From: Bacteroidales bacterium
GTDB taxonomy: Bacteria; Bacteroidota; Bacteroidia; Bacteroidales; P3
NCBI GenBank assembly: GCA_017647785.1
Contig: JAGCJW010000011.1
Span: 1 to 59,714, forward strand
DNA: 59,714 nucleotides
Reading direction: 5' to 3'
Shown here in pieces: positions 45,672-56,533 of this stretch (within the stretch, counting starts at the first letter, position 1; every line of letters begins with the position of its first letter). The notes below the pieces were generated by a model. That model ran no database searches and was not told the DNA's origin. It saw only the letters and a list, made by a program, of their open reading frames with translations. A program made the translations under genes and the position numbers.

Positions 45672-48600
45672 ATGAAAAAACAATTATTAATGTTGATAGT
45701 GGCATTATTTGTCACTATTCAAGGATTCTCTCAAGCAATTTTTGAGAGTTTTGAGGGTACTTTCCCACCAGAGGATTGGACTATAACAGGTTCATGGACG
45801 CAGTCTACATCAAGAGCATACGATGGTGATAAATGCGCTTTTTTGGCTTGGGGAGGAACTAATGGTAGAATGATTATGCCAGCATATACTGCTGAAGCAA
45901 CAACTACCCTTACATTTTACATGGGCGCAGATTACCCAACTTACGCTCATTTGAATGTTTTTACTATTGAAGTTGCAACTTCATTAGAAGAACCAGTTTG
46001 GCAAGAAGTCTATGCTGTTGCTTACCCAGGTAGCAGTTCAGGTTTCTTTTTGAAAGAAGTTAATTTAGGCTCATTTGCAGGCCAAGAAATTTATGTATCA
46101 TTTAACTTAACTCCAAATTCTGGTTCAGGAACATTCATAGATGCAGTAGCTTTAGGAGAAGTAACTTGTCCTAAACCAACAGGTCTTGCTGCAGTTACAT
46201 CATCTACAACAGTAGATTTTACTTGGGCAGAAGATGAAACTTCACTTGCATATAATCTTGAAGTTGTGCCAACAAATCAAGATTGGACAGAAGCAGAAGT
46301 TTCACAAGTGACAGGAACAGAATTTACTTTAACAGATTTAGAACCTGCTACAATGTACAAAGCAAGACTCCAATCAGTATGTGAGGACGATGAGCTTAGT
46401 CAATATTCAGATATTGTTACATTTACAACAGGATGTGCTCCGATAGAAGATATAATTTGGTTTGAAGACTTCGAAAGTGTACTTGGAAATCAAGAAGCAG
46501 CAAACTTAATGTTTAGTTGTTGGTCTGTACTTCAATCAACAGGTGGAGCTTACAACGGAACATTCCCTCGTATTTATCATGAAGGATATGCGGGTTCAGC
46601 ACATTCAGGACAAGTAACCTTAGAATTTAAAGGTAATGGTTTCTTATTATTACCTGAATTTGCACAAGATATTACTACACAACAATTATCATTCTATGCA
46701 AACACAACAGCTTCAACAGTAGAAGGAGCAGGAACATTTCAAGTAGGATATGTAACAGACCCAACAGATACAGCTTCTTTTGTGGCTTTAGAAACAGTTA
46801 TATTACCGCAAGCAGGTTTAAGTAGAGCATCATCTGTTATGGTAGGGCCATTCTCATATGCAGACATCGAAGTAGAAACAGCAAGAATGGCTTTGAAATA
46901 TGTAGCAGTAAATGCAGGAGAATCTTGGAACTTAGATGACTTTACAGTAGAGCCAATTCCTAATTGTCCTGCACCTCAATCATCAAGCATAACAGTAACA
47001 GGAGTAACAGACTCTGAAGCAACTATTTCTTGGGTTGATGAAGATGAATCACATAGTGCATGGTTGTTCTACTATAAATCATCAACAGAAGAAGATTATA
47101 CAGAAATAGCAACAACAGAACAAAGCATAACACTTACTGATTTAACACAAGCAACAGCATATAGTTTTTACATACAAACAGATTGTGGAACAGATGATAA
47201 CTATTCTCAAACATCAGTAATTACATTCAGAACAACAGCAGTTCCTGTTACTGAATTCCCTTACTACCAAGATTTCCAAGATTTAGAAGGCAATCCATTT
47301 GGAGCAGAATTCTTTACTACAGGATTAAATCAATGGATGATAGGTTCATCTACAGGAGTTGTTGATTCAGAAAACGAAGAATTATCTTCATTATATATTT
47401 CAAACAACAATTCAGATTATGCTTATACAACTCAACAAAATAATTCAACAAGTTGGGTTGTTATGCCTATTGTATTTGGTGATGCACCAGAATATGCAAT
47501 ATCATTCCAATACAAATCAGGAGGAGAAGTTTCTTCTTGGGGTTCTGTATATGACTATTTAACAGTAATATTATGTGATGCAGATGCTGATTTAACAAAC
47601 TTATCATCTATACCTTCAGGAACAGTAGTGTTGGATAAAGCTGGTGGAGTTACAGAATGGGCTACAGTAAACTATGCTTCTTCAGAATTAGCAAACACAA
47701 CAAAACAATTAGTATTCTATTGGTACAATGACGGAAGTGATGGATCAGGAATACCAGGAGCTATTGACAATATTGCAATCATTGAAAACACTTGTGCAGC
47801 TCCTGCAAACCTTACTTGCACAGGAACATTAGAAGAAGAAGCAGTATTAAACTGGGATGCAGAAAACGCATCTTCATGGTTATTATACTATAAATCTGCA
47901 TCAGACGCAGAATATACAGAAGTAGAAGTAACAGAAGTTCCTTACACGCTAACAGACCTTACTCCAATGACAAACTATACAGCATACGTTGTTACAGATT
48001 GTGATGGAGAATTATCTGTAGCATCAACAACAATATCTTTCAGAACAGCTTGTTCAACAATAGAAACATTCCCTTATTTTGAAGGATTCAATAGTTCATA
48101 TAGCTTCCAAGATGTTTGTTGGTCTGCAGAAATATTATTTGGTAATACTAACTGGAATGTTAATGTGGCTGGAGCTTATGGAAATGATCCTTATGAAGGT
48201 CAATATTGTGCAAAAATTAATTATTTCGTAGGAGAATCAAGATTAAGTTCACCTGTATTTGACTTGTCTGAAATGAATAACCCTTACTTGAAATATGTTG
48301 TAGCAAATCCTGAATATTCTGGCGCTGTAGCACAAGTAATAGTAGAATATAAAGCAAGTCCTGAATCTGATTGGGTAACATTGAGATCTTATACAACTGC
48401 AAATGAAACTTGGTTATTAGATTCAGTAGCATTACCTTATCCATCTGAAACATATCAAATAGCATTCAAAGCAATAGGAGCAAACGCTTGGGGAGCATCA
48501 ATTGATGCAATTCATGTTTTCGATGCAGAAGGTGAACCAAGCAATCCAGATCCTGAACCAGAGCCATGCGACGCACCAACAGATTTAACAGTAAGCAATA

Positions 48601-49640
48601 TTACAGAAAACTCTGCAGATGTTGCATGGAACGGAACAGCAGACGCATACGAAATAAGACTTAATGGTAATGCAACAGAAACCCTTACAACAACAAGCAA
48701 ACAATTAATAGGATTGCCAGATAACTTTACAATCACAGTAGAAGTAAGAGCAATCTGTGGTGAACAAACATCAGAATGGGTATCAACAACATTCACAACA
48801 TTGCCTGTAATAGAACCATGTGACGCACCAACAGCACTTTCTGCAAGCAACATCACAGAAACAACAGCTGAAATCTCTTGGACAGGCTCAGCAGATACAT
48901 ACGAATTCAGATTGAACAATGGAACTGCAGAAACCCTTACAGCTACAACAAAAGCATTAACTGACTTAACACCAGCAACAGCTTACACAGTAGAAGTAAG
49001 AGCAATCTGTGGTGAACAACAATCAGAATGGGTATCAACAAGCTTCACAACACTTGAAGAACAAGTAGTGATTGAATTAGGAGAAGTAACAACAACACCT
49101 GCTACAGAAGTAGGTAACACATCAGCAACCTTGAACGCAACATTAGTAAGCGCAGGTAACTCTGAAAACTACACAGTAGGCTTCGCATTAGCAACAGTAG
49201 CAGACTTCACATTAGAAGATGCAGACGTTCAAAACATCACTGCAACACTTACAGATGCTACATTCAGCCAAGCAGTAAATGATTTAGCAGAAGGACAAAC
49301 ATACTTCTTCCGTGCATACATCACAAACGAAGCAGGTACAGCATACGGAGCAGTAGAAACCTTTACATTATCAGGCTTGAATGATGCAATTGCAAACGGT
49401 TTGACAGCAACAATCTATCCTAACCCAGCAAACACACAAGCAACACTACAAATCAACGGATTGAACCAAGATGCTAAGATAGTAATCAGCGATATCCAAG
49501 GAAGAATATTGAGTCAAGAAGAAATCAGTGCAAGCACAACAACTTACACAATTAACTTGAACAATATGGCAAGTGGAGTTTACTACGTTAGAATAGTAAC
49601 TGACAACGTAATCAGTACACAAAAATTGATAGTTGAATAA
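45672..49640 (+). CDS. secreted multidomain protein with FN3 and adhesin-like domains, T9SS cargo
   Basis: A 1322-aa protein. A signal peptide (MKKQLLMLIVALFVTIQGFSQ) is followed by alternating cleaved-adhesin/choice-of-anchor-J-like domains (for example FESFEGTFPPEDWTITGSW; DNIAI and DAIHV ends) and fibronectin type III domains (PATMYKARLQSVC, TAYTVEVRAICGEQ). The C-terminal ~75 residues are a type A T9SS sorting domain (IYPNPANTQATLQI to STQKLIVE), so it is exported through the outer membrane and bound to the surface. Two near-identical FN3 repeats lie at its end. No protease or enzyme motif is seen. It may share a transcript with fba. Confidence 0.9.
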   Translation: MKKQLLMLIVALFVTIQGFSQAIFESFEGTFPPEDWTITGSWTQSTSRAYDGDKCAFLAWGGTNGRMIMPAYTAEATTTLTFYMGADYPTYAHLNVFTIEVATSLEEPVWQEVYAVAYPGSSSGFFLKEVNLGSFAGQEIYVSFNLTPNSGSGTFIDAVALGEVTCPKPTGLAAVTSSTTVDFTWAEDETSLAYNLEVVPTNQDWTEAEVSQVTGTEFTLTDLEPATMYKARLQSVCEDDELSQYSDIVTFTTGCAPIEDIIWFEDFESVLGNQEAANLMFSCWSVLQSTGGAYNGTFPRIYHEGYAGSAHSGQVTLEFKGNGFLLLPEFAQDITTQQLSFYANTTASTVEGAGTFQVGYVTDPTDTASFVALETVILPQAGLSRASSVMVGPFSYADIEVETARMALKYVAVNAGESWNLDDFTVEPIPNCPAPQSSSITVTGVTDSEATISWVDEDESHSAWLFYYKSSTEEDYTEIATTEQSITLTDLTQATAYSFYIQTDCGTDDNYSQTSVITFRTTAVPVTEFPYYQDFQDLEGNPFGAEFFTTGLNQWMIGSSTGVVDSENEELSSLYISNNNSDYAYTTQQNNSTSWVVMPIVFGDAPEYAISFQYKSGGEVSSWGSVYDYLTVILCDADADLTNLSSIPSGTVVLDKAGGVTEWATVNYASSELANTTKQLVFYWYNDGSDGSGIPGAIDNIAIIENTCAAPANLTCTGTLEEEAVLNWDAENASSWLLYYKSASDAEYTEVEVTEVPYTLTDLTPMTNYTAYVVTDCDGELSVASTTISFRTACSTIETFPYFEGFNSSYSFQDVCWSAEILFGNTNWNVNVAGAYGNDPYEGQYCAKINYFVGESRLSSPVFDLSEMNNPYLKYVVANPEYSGAVAQVIVEYKASPESDWVTLRSYTTANETWLLDSVALPYPSETYQIAFKAIGANAWGASIDAIHVFDAEGEPSNPDPEPEPCDAPTDLTVSNITENSADVAWNGTADAYEIRLNGNATETLTTTSKQLIGLPDNFTITVEVRAICGEQTSEWVSTTFTTLPVIEPCDAPTALSASNITETTAEISWTGSADTYEFRLNNGTAETLTATTKALTDLTPATAYTVEVRAICGEQQSEWVSTSFTTLEEQVVIELGEVTTTPATEVGNTSATLNATLVSAGNSENYTVGFALATVADFTLEDADVQNITATLTDATFSQAVNDLAEGQTYFFRAYITNEAGTAYGAVETFTLSGLNDAIANGLTATIYPNPANTQATLQINGLNQDAKIVISDIQGRILSQEEISASTTTYTINLNNMASGVYYVRIVTDNVISTQKLIVE
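48564..49057 (+). repeat. tandem duplicated FN3 domains within the surface protein gene
   Basis: Two units of about 255 bp begin with CDAPT codons near 48567 and 48822. They share long DNA identity, for example AGAGCAATCTGTGGTGAACA in both, so the duplication is recent or kept alike by conversion. Confidence 0.75.
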
Positions 49641-49663
49641 TTTTTCAACAAATCAAATAAAGC

Positions 49664-49700
49664 AAAAGAGCGATTCTTTCAAAGAGTCGCTCTTTTTTTT
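49664..49700 (+). terminator. terminator of the first surface protein gene
   Basis: AAAAGAGCGA (49664-49673) pairs with TCGCTCTTTT (49687-49696), with further inner pairs and a T tract. The same stem recurs at 56373-56410. Confidence 0.9.
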
Positions 49701-49755
49701 CTTTGTTTTATTTTTTTAATTCTTTGAAAGAATTTATTAAAACAAAGAAAAAATT

Positions 49756-49791
49756 TTGTGGTATAAATAAAAGTTTATATCTTTGGGGGGG
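49756..49791 (+). promoter_or_regulatory. promoter with a G7 tract at the start site
   Basis: TTG (49756-49758), 19 bp, TATCTTTG (49778-49785), running directly into seven G (49785-49791) where transcription should begin. The 2176-aa surface protein starts 30 bp later. In AT-rich DNA such a tract stands out. Confidence 0.75.
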
Positions 49792-49820
49792 TAAAAAGTA
49801 ATTGTTTAAAACCTTATCTC

Positions 49821-52800
49821 ATGAAGCGAATATTATTTATTTTGTCATTATTACTTGCAATGCAAGTATCGGCACAGGTAGAAATTATCATTGGAGATAC
49901 CACTTCAACTCTAACATCATCAAAATTACCGCTTTCTTTGGATTATAGATATTCTTATACTCAGAGTGTTTATAAAAGAAGTGAGTTGGTTGCAGGTGAA
50001 ATTTCAAGTATAAGTTATTATTTTACAAATGAATCCTTAAGCGCTGGAACGATAAGTATTTACATGAAGGAAACAAGTGATTCGGTTTTAAATAGTTTTT
50101 CTTCATCGGAAGGATTTGTTCAAGTCTTTTCAGGTGCTTTAAACTTGACAAATGGTTGGACAACTTTTGTTTTTCCTGAAGTCTTTGAATATTCGGGAGA
50201 AAATAACTTAGTTGTAGCGGTTGTAAAATCGGATAATTCATATTCTTTTGGTTATAATTTTAAAGTATCTGCTTCTGATAGTTATTCAGTTCAGAGATAT
50301 AATGATAATCAAGCATACGACTTAAATTCAACTCACGGTTCTGGAGGTGTAGTTAATTATAGACCTGTTACGAAGTTTGGAATGTTTCCTTCAGAGGACT
50401 ATTGTTATCCTCCAATCAACCTATCTGCAGAAATCTTACTTGCAAACGATGTGAAAATTTCTTGGACCCCTAGCGATCCTTCTTCAACGGTTTTTGCCTT
50501 AGATTACAAACTTGATACAGATCAGGAGTGGATAAATGAAAGTAATGAAATACACGATACGACTTACACGTTAACCTCTCTTCTTCCTTATACAAAATAT
50601 GATGTTAGAGTGTGGACAAGGTGTAGTAACAACAATAGTTTTCAGCAAGAATTATCTTTTATTACTGAGCCAAATGATGCTTGTTTTATTTATCCAACAT
50701 ACGAAGAGGATTTTGATGATGTAAGCGATTTATCACAGTGGCGTTTTACTCATATTGGGGAAAGTAAATGGCATGTTGGTCCTGCGGTAAATAATACAAG
50801 AGATGTAGATGGTGTGTTTACAGAAGGCAACGCTTTGTATATAAGTAAGGATGGTGGATTGACAAATTCTTATAATAACACAGAGGAGTCAATTTCTCAC
50901 TTTTCAACTTTGATAGAGATATTAGACAGCGTTTATTATGGAATTTCCTTTGACTACAAATTAGTAGGGGAAAATTACTGTGATAATTTAAGAGTATATT
51001 TAGTTCCTATTTATCAAGAATTGACAAGCTCTACTAATGGATTTATACTTCTTGGAACCTTAAATAATACTCAAAATACATGGAGAAGATTTGAAACAGC
51101 AATTCCTCAAACTATAAGTTCGGGGACTTATCAATTAGTTTTTACTTGGGAAAACGATAGTTTCAATGGGGAAAATCCTCCTGCTGCAATAGATAATTTA
51201 AGAGTGCAAGCCTCAATGTGTGCAATACCAATGGGCTTTTCTTCTACTATAGTAGATGTTGATGGAAACGCATCAATGGTAGTAAGTATAAGTGATACAG
51301 TAAATCAAGCTGCATCATATATAGTAGAATACAGACTTGCGGGAGAAACAGTATGGGATACAATTCAAAATGAAAATCCTGTTGAAGTGCCATACTTGCC
51401 ATATTCTTCTGTAATAGAATATAGAGTTGTAGCAAGTTGTGGAACAGAAGGGATTTCAATGCCGTCAAATATTCTAACAATATCTACCCCTTGTGGTATA
51501 ACAGATGAATATCCTTATAAAGAATATTTTGAAAAAGATCATTTTCCTTATCAAGCTACTTCTTCTAATTATTGTTGGCAAAGAATTAACGGAGGAGAAC
51601 AATATTATAGATGGGAGTCTGTTTCTAATGTGGGAATAAAAGGAAGTGGTGCTATGAGCTATCAAGCATTAGGTATTTCTTCTGATATGGTATTTGATGA
51701 TTGGCTTATATCACCAATATTTGCTTTAAATGGAAATCAACGTCTTAACTTTCAATATAAACTTCCTTATTCCTACCAAGGTCAGCCTATGCCAAAAATG
51801 GATATTTATCTCTACAATACAGACATTGTTGATTACTCTTCTCCAGAAGATACAGTGTATTGTGAATATGTTACAACTATTTACGATAGTGCGCTTGCTG
51901 TTTCAAAATGGAAGATGGTAGAAATTCTATTAAGTGATTATGTTGGAAATTATCGTATAGCCATTGTTATAAGAGAGCCAAATCCAACATTTTATCTTGA
52001 TAATTTTATCGTAAGTGATATACCTGATTGTTTTGAGGTGCATGGCCTTGAGGTGAATACCTATTCTGGAACTTCTGTTTCTATAAATTATGATATAGAT
52101 AATGTATCTGGTGCAGGAGTTGCAATAGCTTATGCTCCAGAAACAGTAAGTCATAATTTTGATGCAGAGAGTGCAGAGATTGAAATTATATCAGGAAATG
52201 AAGAACTTCCATATATTTTAGATGGATTAGAGGCGGGAACAACATACGTCTTTGCAGCATCTCAATTATGTGGAGGTGAATGGAGCGATACCACTAAGGC
52301 TATATTGCCAATGGTATATACTGTACCATTTTCATTTGATTTCAATACAGAAAACACAACTCCTGAAATGAGTTTTACCAGAACTTCAACACAAAATAAT
52401 TGGTTGTTGGGTGGAATTTATAACAGCACATTTGATGGAGATACATTAGAAGGACAAGCTCTTTATGTAACAAACGATAATGGTACAAGTGCATCTTATT
52501 CTTCTGGAAATAATCTAAACTGTTATGCTTACTTAAATGTAGATTTTGTTTCAGGAGCAGAATATGAACTTTTCTTTGATTGGATGTGTGAAGGGGTTGA
52601 AAATAGCGATTACATGAAAGTGTATCTTATGCCATTTGGACAAACAATAAGCGAAGAATATGCAATAACAGGACAGTTGAATCTTTCAACTCAATGGCGT
52701 AGAGAACAAATCATTTTACCTGCAAACCGATACAACGGAGCTTATCAATTAGTATTTGCATTTACAACAACTAATTATTCTCCTGTTTATCATTTGTCTG

Positions 52801-55800
52801 CAATTATAGATAATATATCAATAGATATAAATGATTGTGCAAGAATTGTGGATTTAGGTTTAGCAGTTGAAGAAGTTGATGATTCGCCTAATCTAATTGT
52901 TAATCTATTAGACCAATTCAATACAAATGCTTCATACGTTTTACGCTACAAAGAAGCAGATGAACTTTTGTATAGAGAAATCACAGGATTGACTCGCGAT
53001 TCGTTCCCTTATAGATTGGCAGATTCAATAGAGTATCAAAAAATTTATCAATTACAAATAGGTGTTATCTGTCAGCAAGGAGATGAGCCTTTCTTTAATG
53101 ATGAAGTTTTTTCTATCATGACACCTTGTACAATATTGCCAACGCCTTTGGAGGTTAACTTTGAAGAAAATATATTGGAAGAGCAATATTGTTGGACACT
53201 TTATAATGGATTTGTTTCTTCCTATGATACTACATATACAGCAGATTTAAGTCCTAATTCTTCGTGGCAGATTAATGATGTTGTGCTTAATGGAGTAAGT
53301 TCCAAGAGATTGTATGTTAATTTAGGAGCCTCTAATTTGAAAGATTGGGTTGTGACTCCACCAATCAATTTAGGAAATGACTCAACGATTAAACAAATTG
53401 TCTTTGACCTTGCAACAAGAAAAACTAACAATGATGAAACAACTCAATGTGGCGATGATGATAAATTTATTGTTTTGTTATCAACTGATAATGGCGAGAG
53501 TTGGGATATGCACAAGGCTATAGTTTTCAAAGATAATGATGAAGATACCCTACACAATCTATCTTCTCTTTCAAATCAACCAACACCTATTGATATTAAA
53601 CTTGTAGATGAAAATAATCAAGCACTAACAGGACTAATCAAAATAGCATTTTATGCAGAAAGTACAGTAGCTGATGCTTACAATACTTTATGTATAGATA
53701 ATCTTAGTATAGATAATTGGAGTGATTGTCAGCCTCCACACAATCTTCAAGTCATACCAGAAAGTATAAGAAGTAATTTAGCATTTGTTGATTTTCTAAC
53801 TCTTGATAATAATGCTGAATATTTTGAATATGTAATTGTTGAAGGAGAATGGGAGGATTTTGATGCACTTGCTACAATGTATTCTGCAGAAACAAACTTT
53901 ACATTGTCGGATTTAGAAGAAGAAACATTTTATACTATTGCTGTAAGATGTGTTTGTCAAGATGAAGTGTATTCTGATTGGGCAACAACAACATTTACAA
54001 CATTGAGAGAGCCAAAATCAATACCTTTTGAAACTACTTTTTCAGATAGTGTGACTTGGTGTACTTCTTCTAATGGTGTGAGTATAAATGCTTGGGCAAT
54101 TGGCTCTGCTACTTCTGTAGATACAAATGGTATGTCAGCATATATATCAACTGATGGAGGAATTAGCTATAATGCTTCAGTGGGTGAGGCTAATACAATA
54201 GCATATCTATATCAAGATATATCGTTTGGCGAAACGGCAAATAATTTTGAACTATTGTTTGATTGGAAATGTGTGGGTAGAATTCTGTATCAAGAAGATT
54301 TAGGAGGATTACGAGTTTATCTTACAGATATTGCTCCATTGCCTACTTCACAATTGCCGAACCTTCCCCTTGCTACTTTAAATTCTGCAGAACAATGGCA
54401 ATCGGAAAGAATATTTCTTGGAAACATAACAGGCGATAAACGATTGGTTTTTGCAGCTTATGGATATAATAACACCTCCGAGACATTAACACCAGCAGCA
54501 ATTGATAATGTGAGATTGATCGTATCACCTTGTTCAAAGGTTGAAGAGATAGATGTTTTGAATATTACATCTAATTCAATAGAATTAGTTTGGGGTGAAA
54601 CAAATGCAGATAATTATGTTGTGTCTTATAGAGATGAATATTCTTCAGAGTATTTAACTTTGACAACTACCGAGAACTATGCTATGCTTTCAAATCTTGG
54701 AGGAGCAACTCGTTATTATATAAAAATACAAGGCTTTTGTGGAGAAAATTCTTCACTTGTTTCTGATGAAATTACATTGACTACATTGACAGAAGTTGCA
54801 ACTTTACCATATAGTTGTGACTTTGAAGGAGTAGGGGCTAATGGTTGGATAATTAAAAATGGAGCTTCTCAAACTCGTTGGTGGGTTGGTCAAAGTGATT
54901 TGACTTCAAATTCTTCTCTATTCATAACAGGAGATAATGGCTATTCAACTAATATTAATAATTCTATTCAATCGGTTGTTATAGCAGAGAAACATCTACA
55001 ATTAGGACAGAGAGATTCTCTTAGAATAAGTTTTGATGTGAAAATTACAGGAAGTGATAATACTTATTTGAAAGTCTTTTTCCTTCCAGAAGATGTAAAC
55101 TTTGAGCCTTCTCTTGCTATTTTGGATTTTGCTACGCAGAATTATTCGCAAGATGTTTTGATAACTAATACGCGAGATGGAGATGTTAATTCTTATATAA
55201 TAGATAGTATTCCACAAACTCAGACTTTGAGTGTTACAATTCCAACACCATATAACGAGGTGAGAAAACTTGTTTTTGTTTGGGTAAATCGTCTTGTTGG
55301 TACAAATATTCAAGGTGCTGTGATAGATAATGTAGTTGTGGAAGAAGTAGGAGATATTATTACTTGCTTTAAACCTGTTGCCAATTCGGTAGTTGCTAAT
55401 AATGTTTTGCAAACAACAGCCTTTATTTCTTGGCAAGACAATGATGAAACACACAATACTTGGAAAGTTTATTACAAAGCAGAAAATGAATCGGAATTTC
55501 AATCAGTTACTGCCTTAGACCAACCTTCAATTACCTTAGAAAATCTTAATCCATATACGTTTTACTATGTTTATGTAAAGGCAAATTGTGATGGAGAATT
55601 ATCTTATCCTACCGATACGATAACATTCCACACTCGTTGCGAGGCAATAACGGATTATCCGTATTTAGCAGATTTTGAATCAGATGATTTGTCTTGTTGG
55701 ATTATTGATAAAGAAAAAGAAAACAATTGGGTAATATTAGATGATCATGAATTATATTACGAAGCAACAGAACTTGATGTTGTAACGATAGAATCACCAA

Positions 55801-56351
55801 TTCTTAATCTTGTTTCCTTACCTGAGCCTACTCTTAAATATAGATATAGCGTTGTAAATTCAATGAATTATACTGACTATGGATTGAGAGTTCTTTATAG
55901 AGAAAATCAAGGCGATGAATGGAGCGTTTTAAGAGAGTGTTATACTACTAATTCTGGTTTAGATGTTGTAACACTGCATCATCTTTCATCAAATTATCAA
56001 CTTGCATTTCAAGCAATAGGAACCTCTCCGTTAATAATTAATGTTAAAGAAATAACTATATTCTCTGGCTCGGAAGGAGTTGCATTAGCAGATGTAGAAA
56101 ACAAAGGAGAGTTAAAAACAAATATCTATCCAAATCCAGCCTCTGCACAAGCAACTCTAAGAGTTGAAAACCTAAATTCAGATGCTAAAATAATACTTAG
56201 CGACTTGCAAGGAAGAATACTTAGCGAAAACACAATGAAAGCAAATACCTCAACCTACACAATCGACTTAAACAATATTGCAAGTGGAGTTTACTACATT
56301 AGAATAGTAACTGACAAAGCAATCAGTACACAAAAATTGATAGTTGAATAA
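49821..56351 (+). CDS. giant secreted multidomain surface protein, T9SS cargo
   Basis: A 2176-aa protein. After the signal peptide MKRILFILSLLLAMQVSAQ come at least six pairs of a choice-of-anchor-J/cleaved-adhesin-like beta-sandwich (segments such as SWWVMP-like ends, AAIDNLRV, AIIDNISI, AAIDNVRL, AVIDNVVV) and an FN3-like domain (YTLTSLLPYTKYDVRVWTRC, ITLENLNPYTFYYVYVKANC). The last ~75 residues are a T9SS type A sorting domain, almost identical to that of the preceding surface protein. Such proteins are thought to bind glycans or matrix. No catalytic motif was recognised. Confidence 0.9.
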   Translation: MKRILFILSLLLAMQVSAQVEIIIGDTTSTLTSSKLPLSLDYRYSYTQSVYKRSELVAGEISSISYYFTNESLSAGTISIYMKETSDSVLNSFSSSEGFVQVFSGALNLTNGWTTFVFPEVFEYSGENNLVVAVVKSDNSYSFGYNFKVSASDSYSVQRYNDNQAYDLNSTHGSGGVVNYRPVTKFGMFPSEDYCYPPINLSAEILLANDVKISWTPSDPSSTVFALDYKLDTDQEWINESNEIHDTTYTLTSLLPYTKYDVRVWTRCSNNNSFQQELSFITEPNDACFIYPTYEEDFDDVSDLSQWRFTHIGESKWHVGPAVNNTRDVDGVFTEGNALYISKDGGLTNSYNNTEESISHFSTLIEILDSVYYGISFDYKLVGENYCDNLRVYLVPIYQELTSSTNGFILLGTLNNTQNTWRRFETAIPQTISSGTYQLVFTWENDSFNGENPPAAIDNLRVQASMCAIPMGFSSTIVDVDGNASMVVSISDTVNQAASYIVEYRLAGETVWDTIQNENPVEVPYLPYSSVIEYRVVASCGTEGISMPSNILTISTPCGITDEYPYKEYFEKDHFPYQATSSNYCWQRINGGEQYYRWESVSNVGIKGSGAMSYQALGISSDMVFDDWLISPIFALNGNQRLNFQYKLPYSYQGQPMPKMDIYLYNTDIVDYSSPEDTVYCEYVTTIYDSALAVSKWKMVEILLSDYVGNYRIAIVIREPNPTFYLDNFIVSDIPDCFEVHGLEVNTYSGTSVSINYDIDNVSGAGVAIAYAPETVSHNFDAESAEIEIISGNEELPYILDGLEAGTTYVFAASQLCGGEWSDTTKAILPMVYTVPFSFDFNTENTTPEMSFTRTSTQNNWLLGGIYNSTFDGDTLEGQALYVTNDNGTSASYSSGNNLNCYAYLNVDFVSGAEYELFFDWMCEGVENSDYMKVYLMPFGQTISEEYAITGQLNLSTQWRREQIILPANRYNGAYQLVFAFTTTNYSPVYHLSAIIDNISIDINDCARIVDLGLAVEEVDDSPNLIVNLLDQFNTNASYVLRYKEADELLYREITGLTRDSFPYRLADSIEYQKIYQLQIGVICQQGDEPFFNDEVFSIMTPCTILPTPLEVNFEENILEEQYCWTLYNGFVSSYDTTYTADLSPNSSWQINDVVLNGVSSKRLYVNLGASNLKDWVVTPPINLGNDSTIKQIVFDLATRKTNNDETTQCGDDDKFIVLLSTDNGESWDMHKAIVFKDNDEDTLHNLSSLSNQPTPIDIKLVDENNQALTGLIKIAFYAESTVADAYNTLCIDNLSIDNWSDCQPPHNLQVIPESIRSNLAFVDFLTLDNNAEYFEYVIVEGEWEDFDALATMYSAETNFTLSDLEEETFYTIAVRCVCQDEVYSDWATTTFTTLREPKSIPFETTFSDSVTWCTSSNGVSINAWAIGSATSVDTNGMSAYISTDGGISYNASVGEANTIAYLYQDISFGETANNFELLFDWKCVGRILYQEDLGGLRVYLTDIAPLPTSQLPNLPLATLNSAEQWQSERIFLGNITGDKRLVFAAYGYNNTSETLTPAAIDNVRLIVSPCSKVEEIDVLNITSNSIELVWGETNADNYVVSYRDEYSSEYLTLTTTENYAMLSNLGGATRYYIKIQGFCGENSSLVSDEITLTTLTEVATLPYSCDFEGVGANGWIIKNGASQTRWWVGQSDLTSNSSLFITGDNGYSTNINNSIQSVVIAEKHLQLGQRDSLRISFDVKITGSDNTYLKVFFLPEDVNFEPSLAILDFATQNYSQDVLITNTRDGDVNSYIIDSIPQTQTLSVTIPTPYNEVRKLVFVWVNRLVGTNIQGAVIDNVVVEEVGDIITCFKPVANSVVANNVLQTTAFISWQDNDETHNTWKVYYKAENESEFQSVTALDQPSITLENLNPYTFYYVYVKANCDGELSYPTDTITFHTRCEAITDYPYLADFESDDLSCWIIDKEKENNWVILDDHELYYEATELDVVTIESPILNLVSLPEPTLKYRYSVVNSMNYTDYGLRVLYRENQGDEWSVLRECYTTNSGLDVVTLHHLSSNYQLAFQAIGTSPLIINVKEITIFSGSEGVALADVENKGELKTNIYPNPASAQATLRVENLNSDAKIILSDLQGRILSENTMKANTSTYTIDLNNIASGVYYIRIVTDKAISTQKLIVE

Positions 56352-56372
56352 ACACCAACAATCAAATAAGCC

Positions 56373-56410
56373 AAAAGAGCGATTCAAATCAAAGAGTCGC
56401 TCTTTTTTTT
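56373..56410 (+). terminator. terminator of the giant surface protein gene
   Basis: AAAAGAGCGA (56373-56382) pairs with TCGCTCTTTT (56397-56406), followed by T. The stem is the same as at 49664-49700. Confidence 0.9.
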
Positions 56411-56449
56411 CGCAAGAATTTTGTCCGAATCTTTTAATAAAAAAAAGTT

Positions 56450-56479
56450 TTGTGCTTAGATAATTATTATATACCTTTG
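56450..56479 (+). promoter_or_regulatory. promoter of the LRR surface protein gene
   Basis: TTG (56450-56452), a 19-bp gap, then TACCTTTG (56472-56479). The leader to the ATG at 56534 is about 50 nt. Confidence 0.75.
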
Positions 56480-56533
56480 CAGGTGAGAATTTTACAATAG
56501 AAATAATTTAATTAACAATTAAAAATTAACAAA

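Noticed and set aside
55002..55502. 166-codon minus-strand frame inside the giant surface protein gene
   Set aside because: No start context, no recognisable family, and fully antisense to a continuous coding frame.
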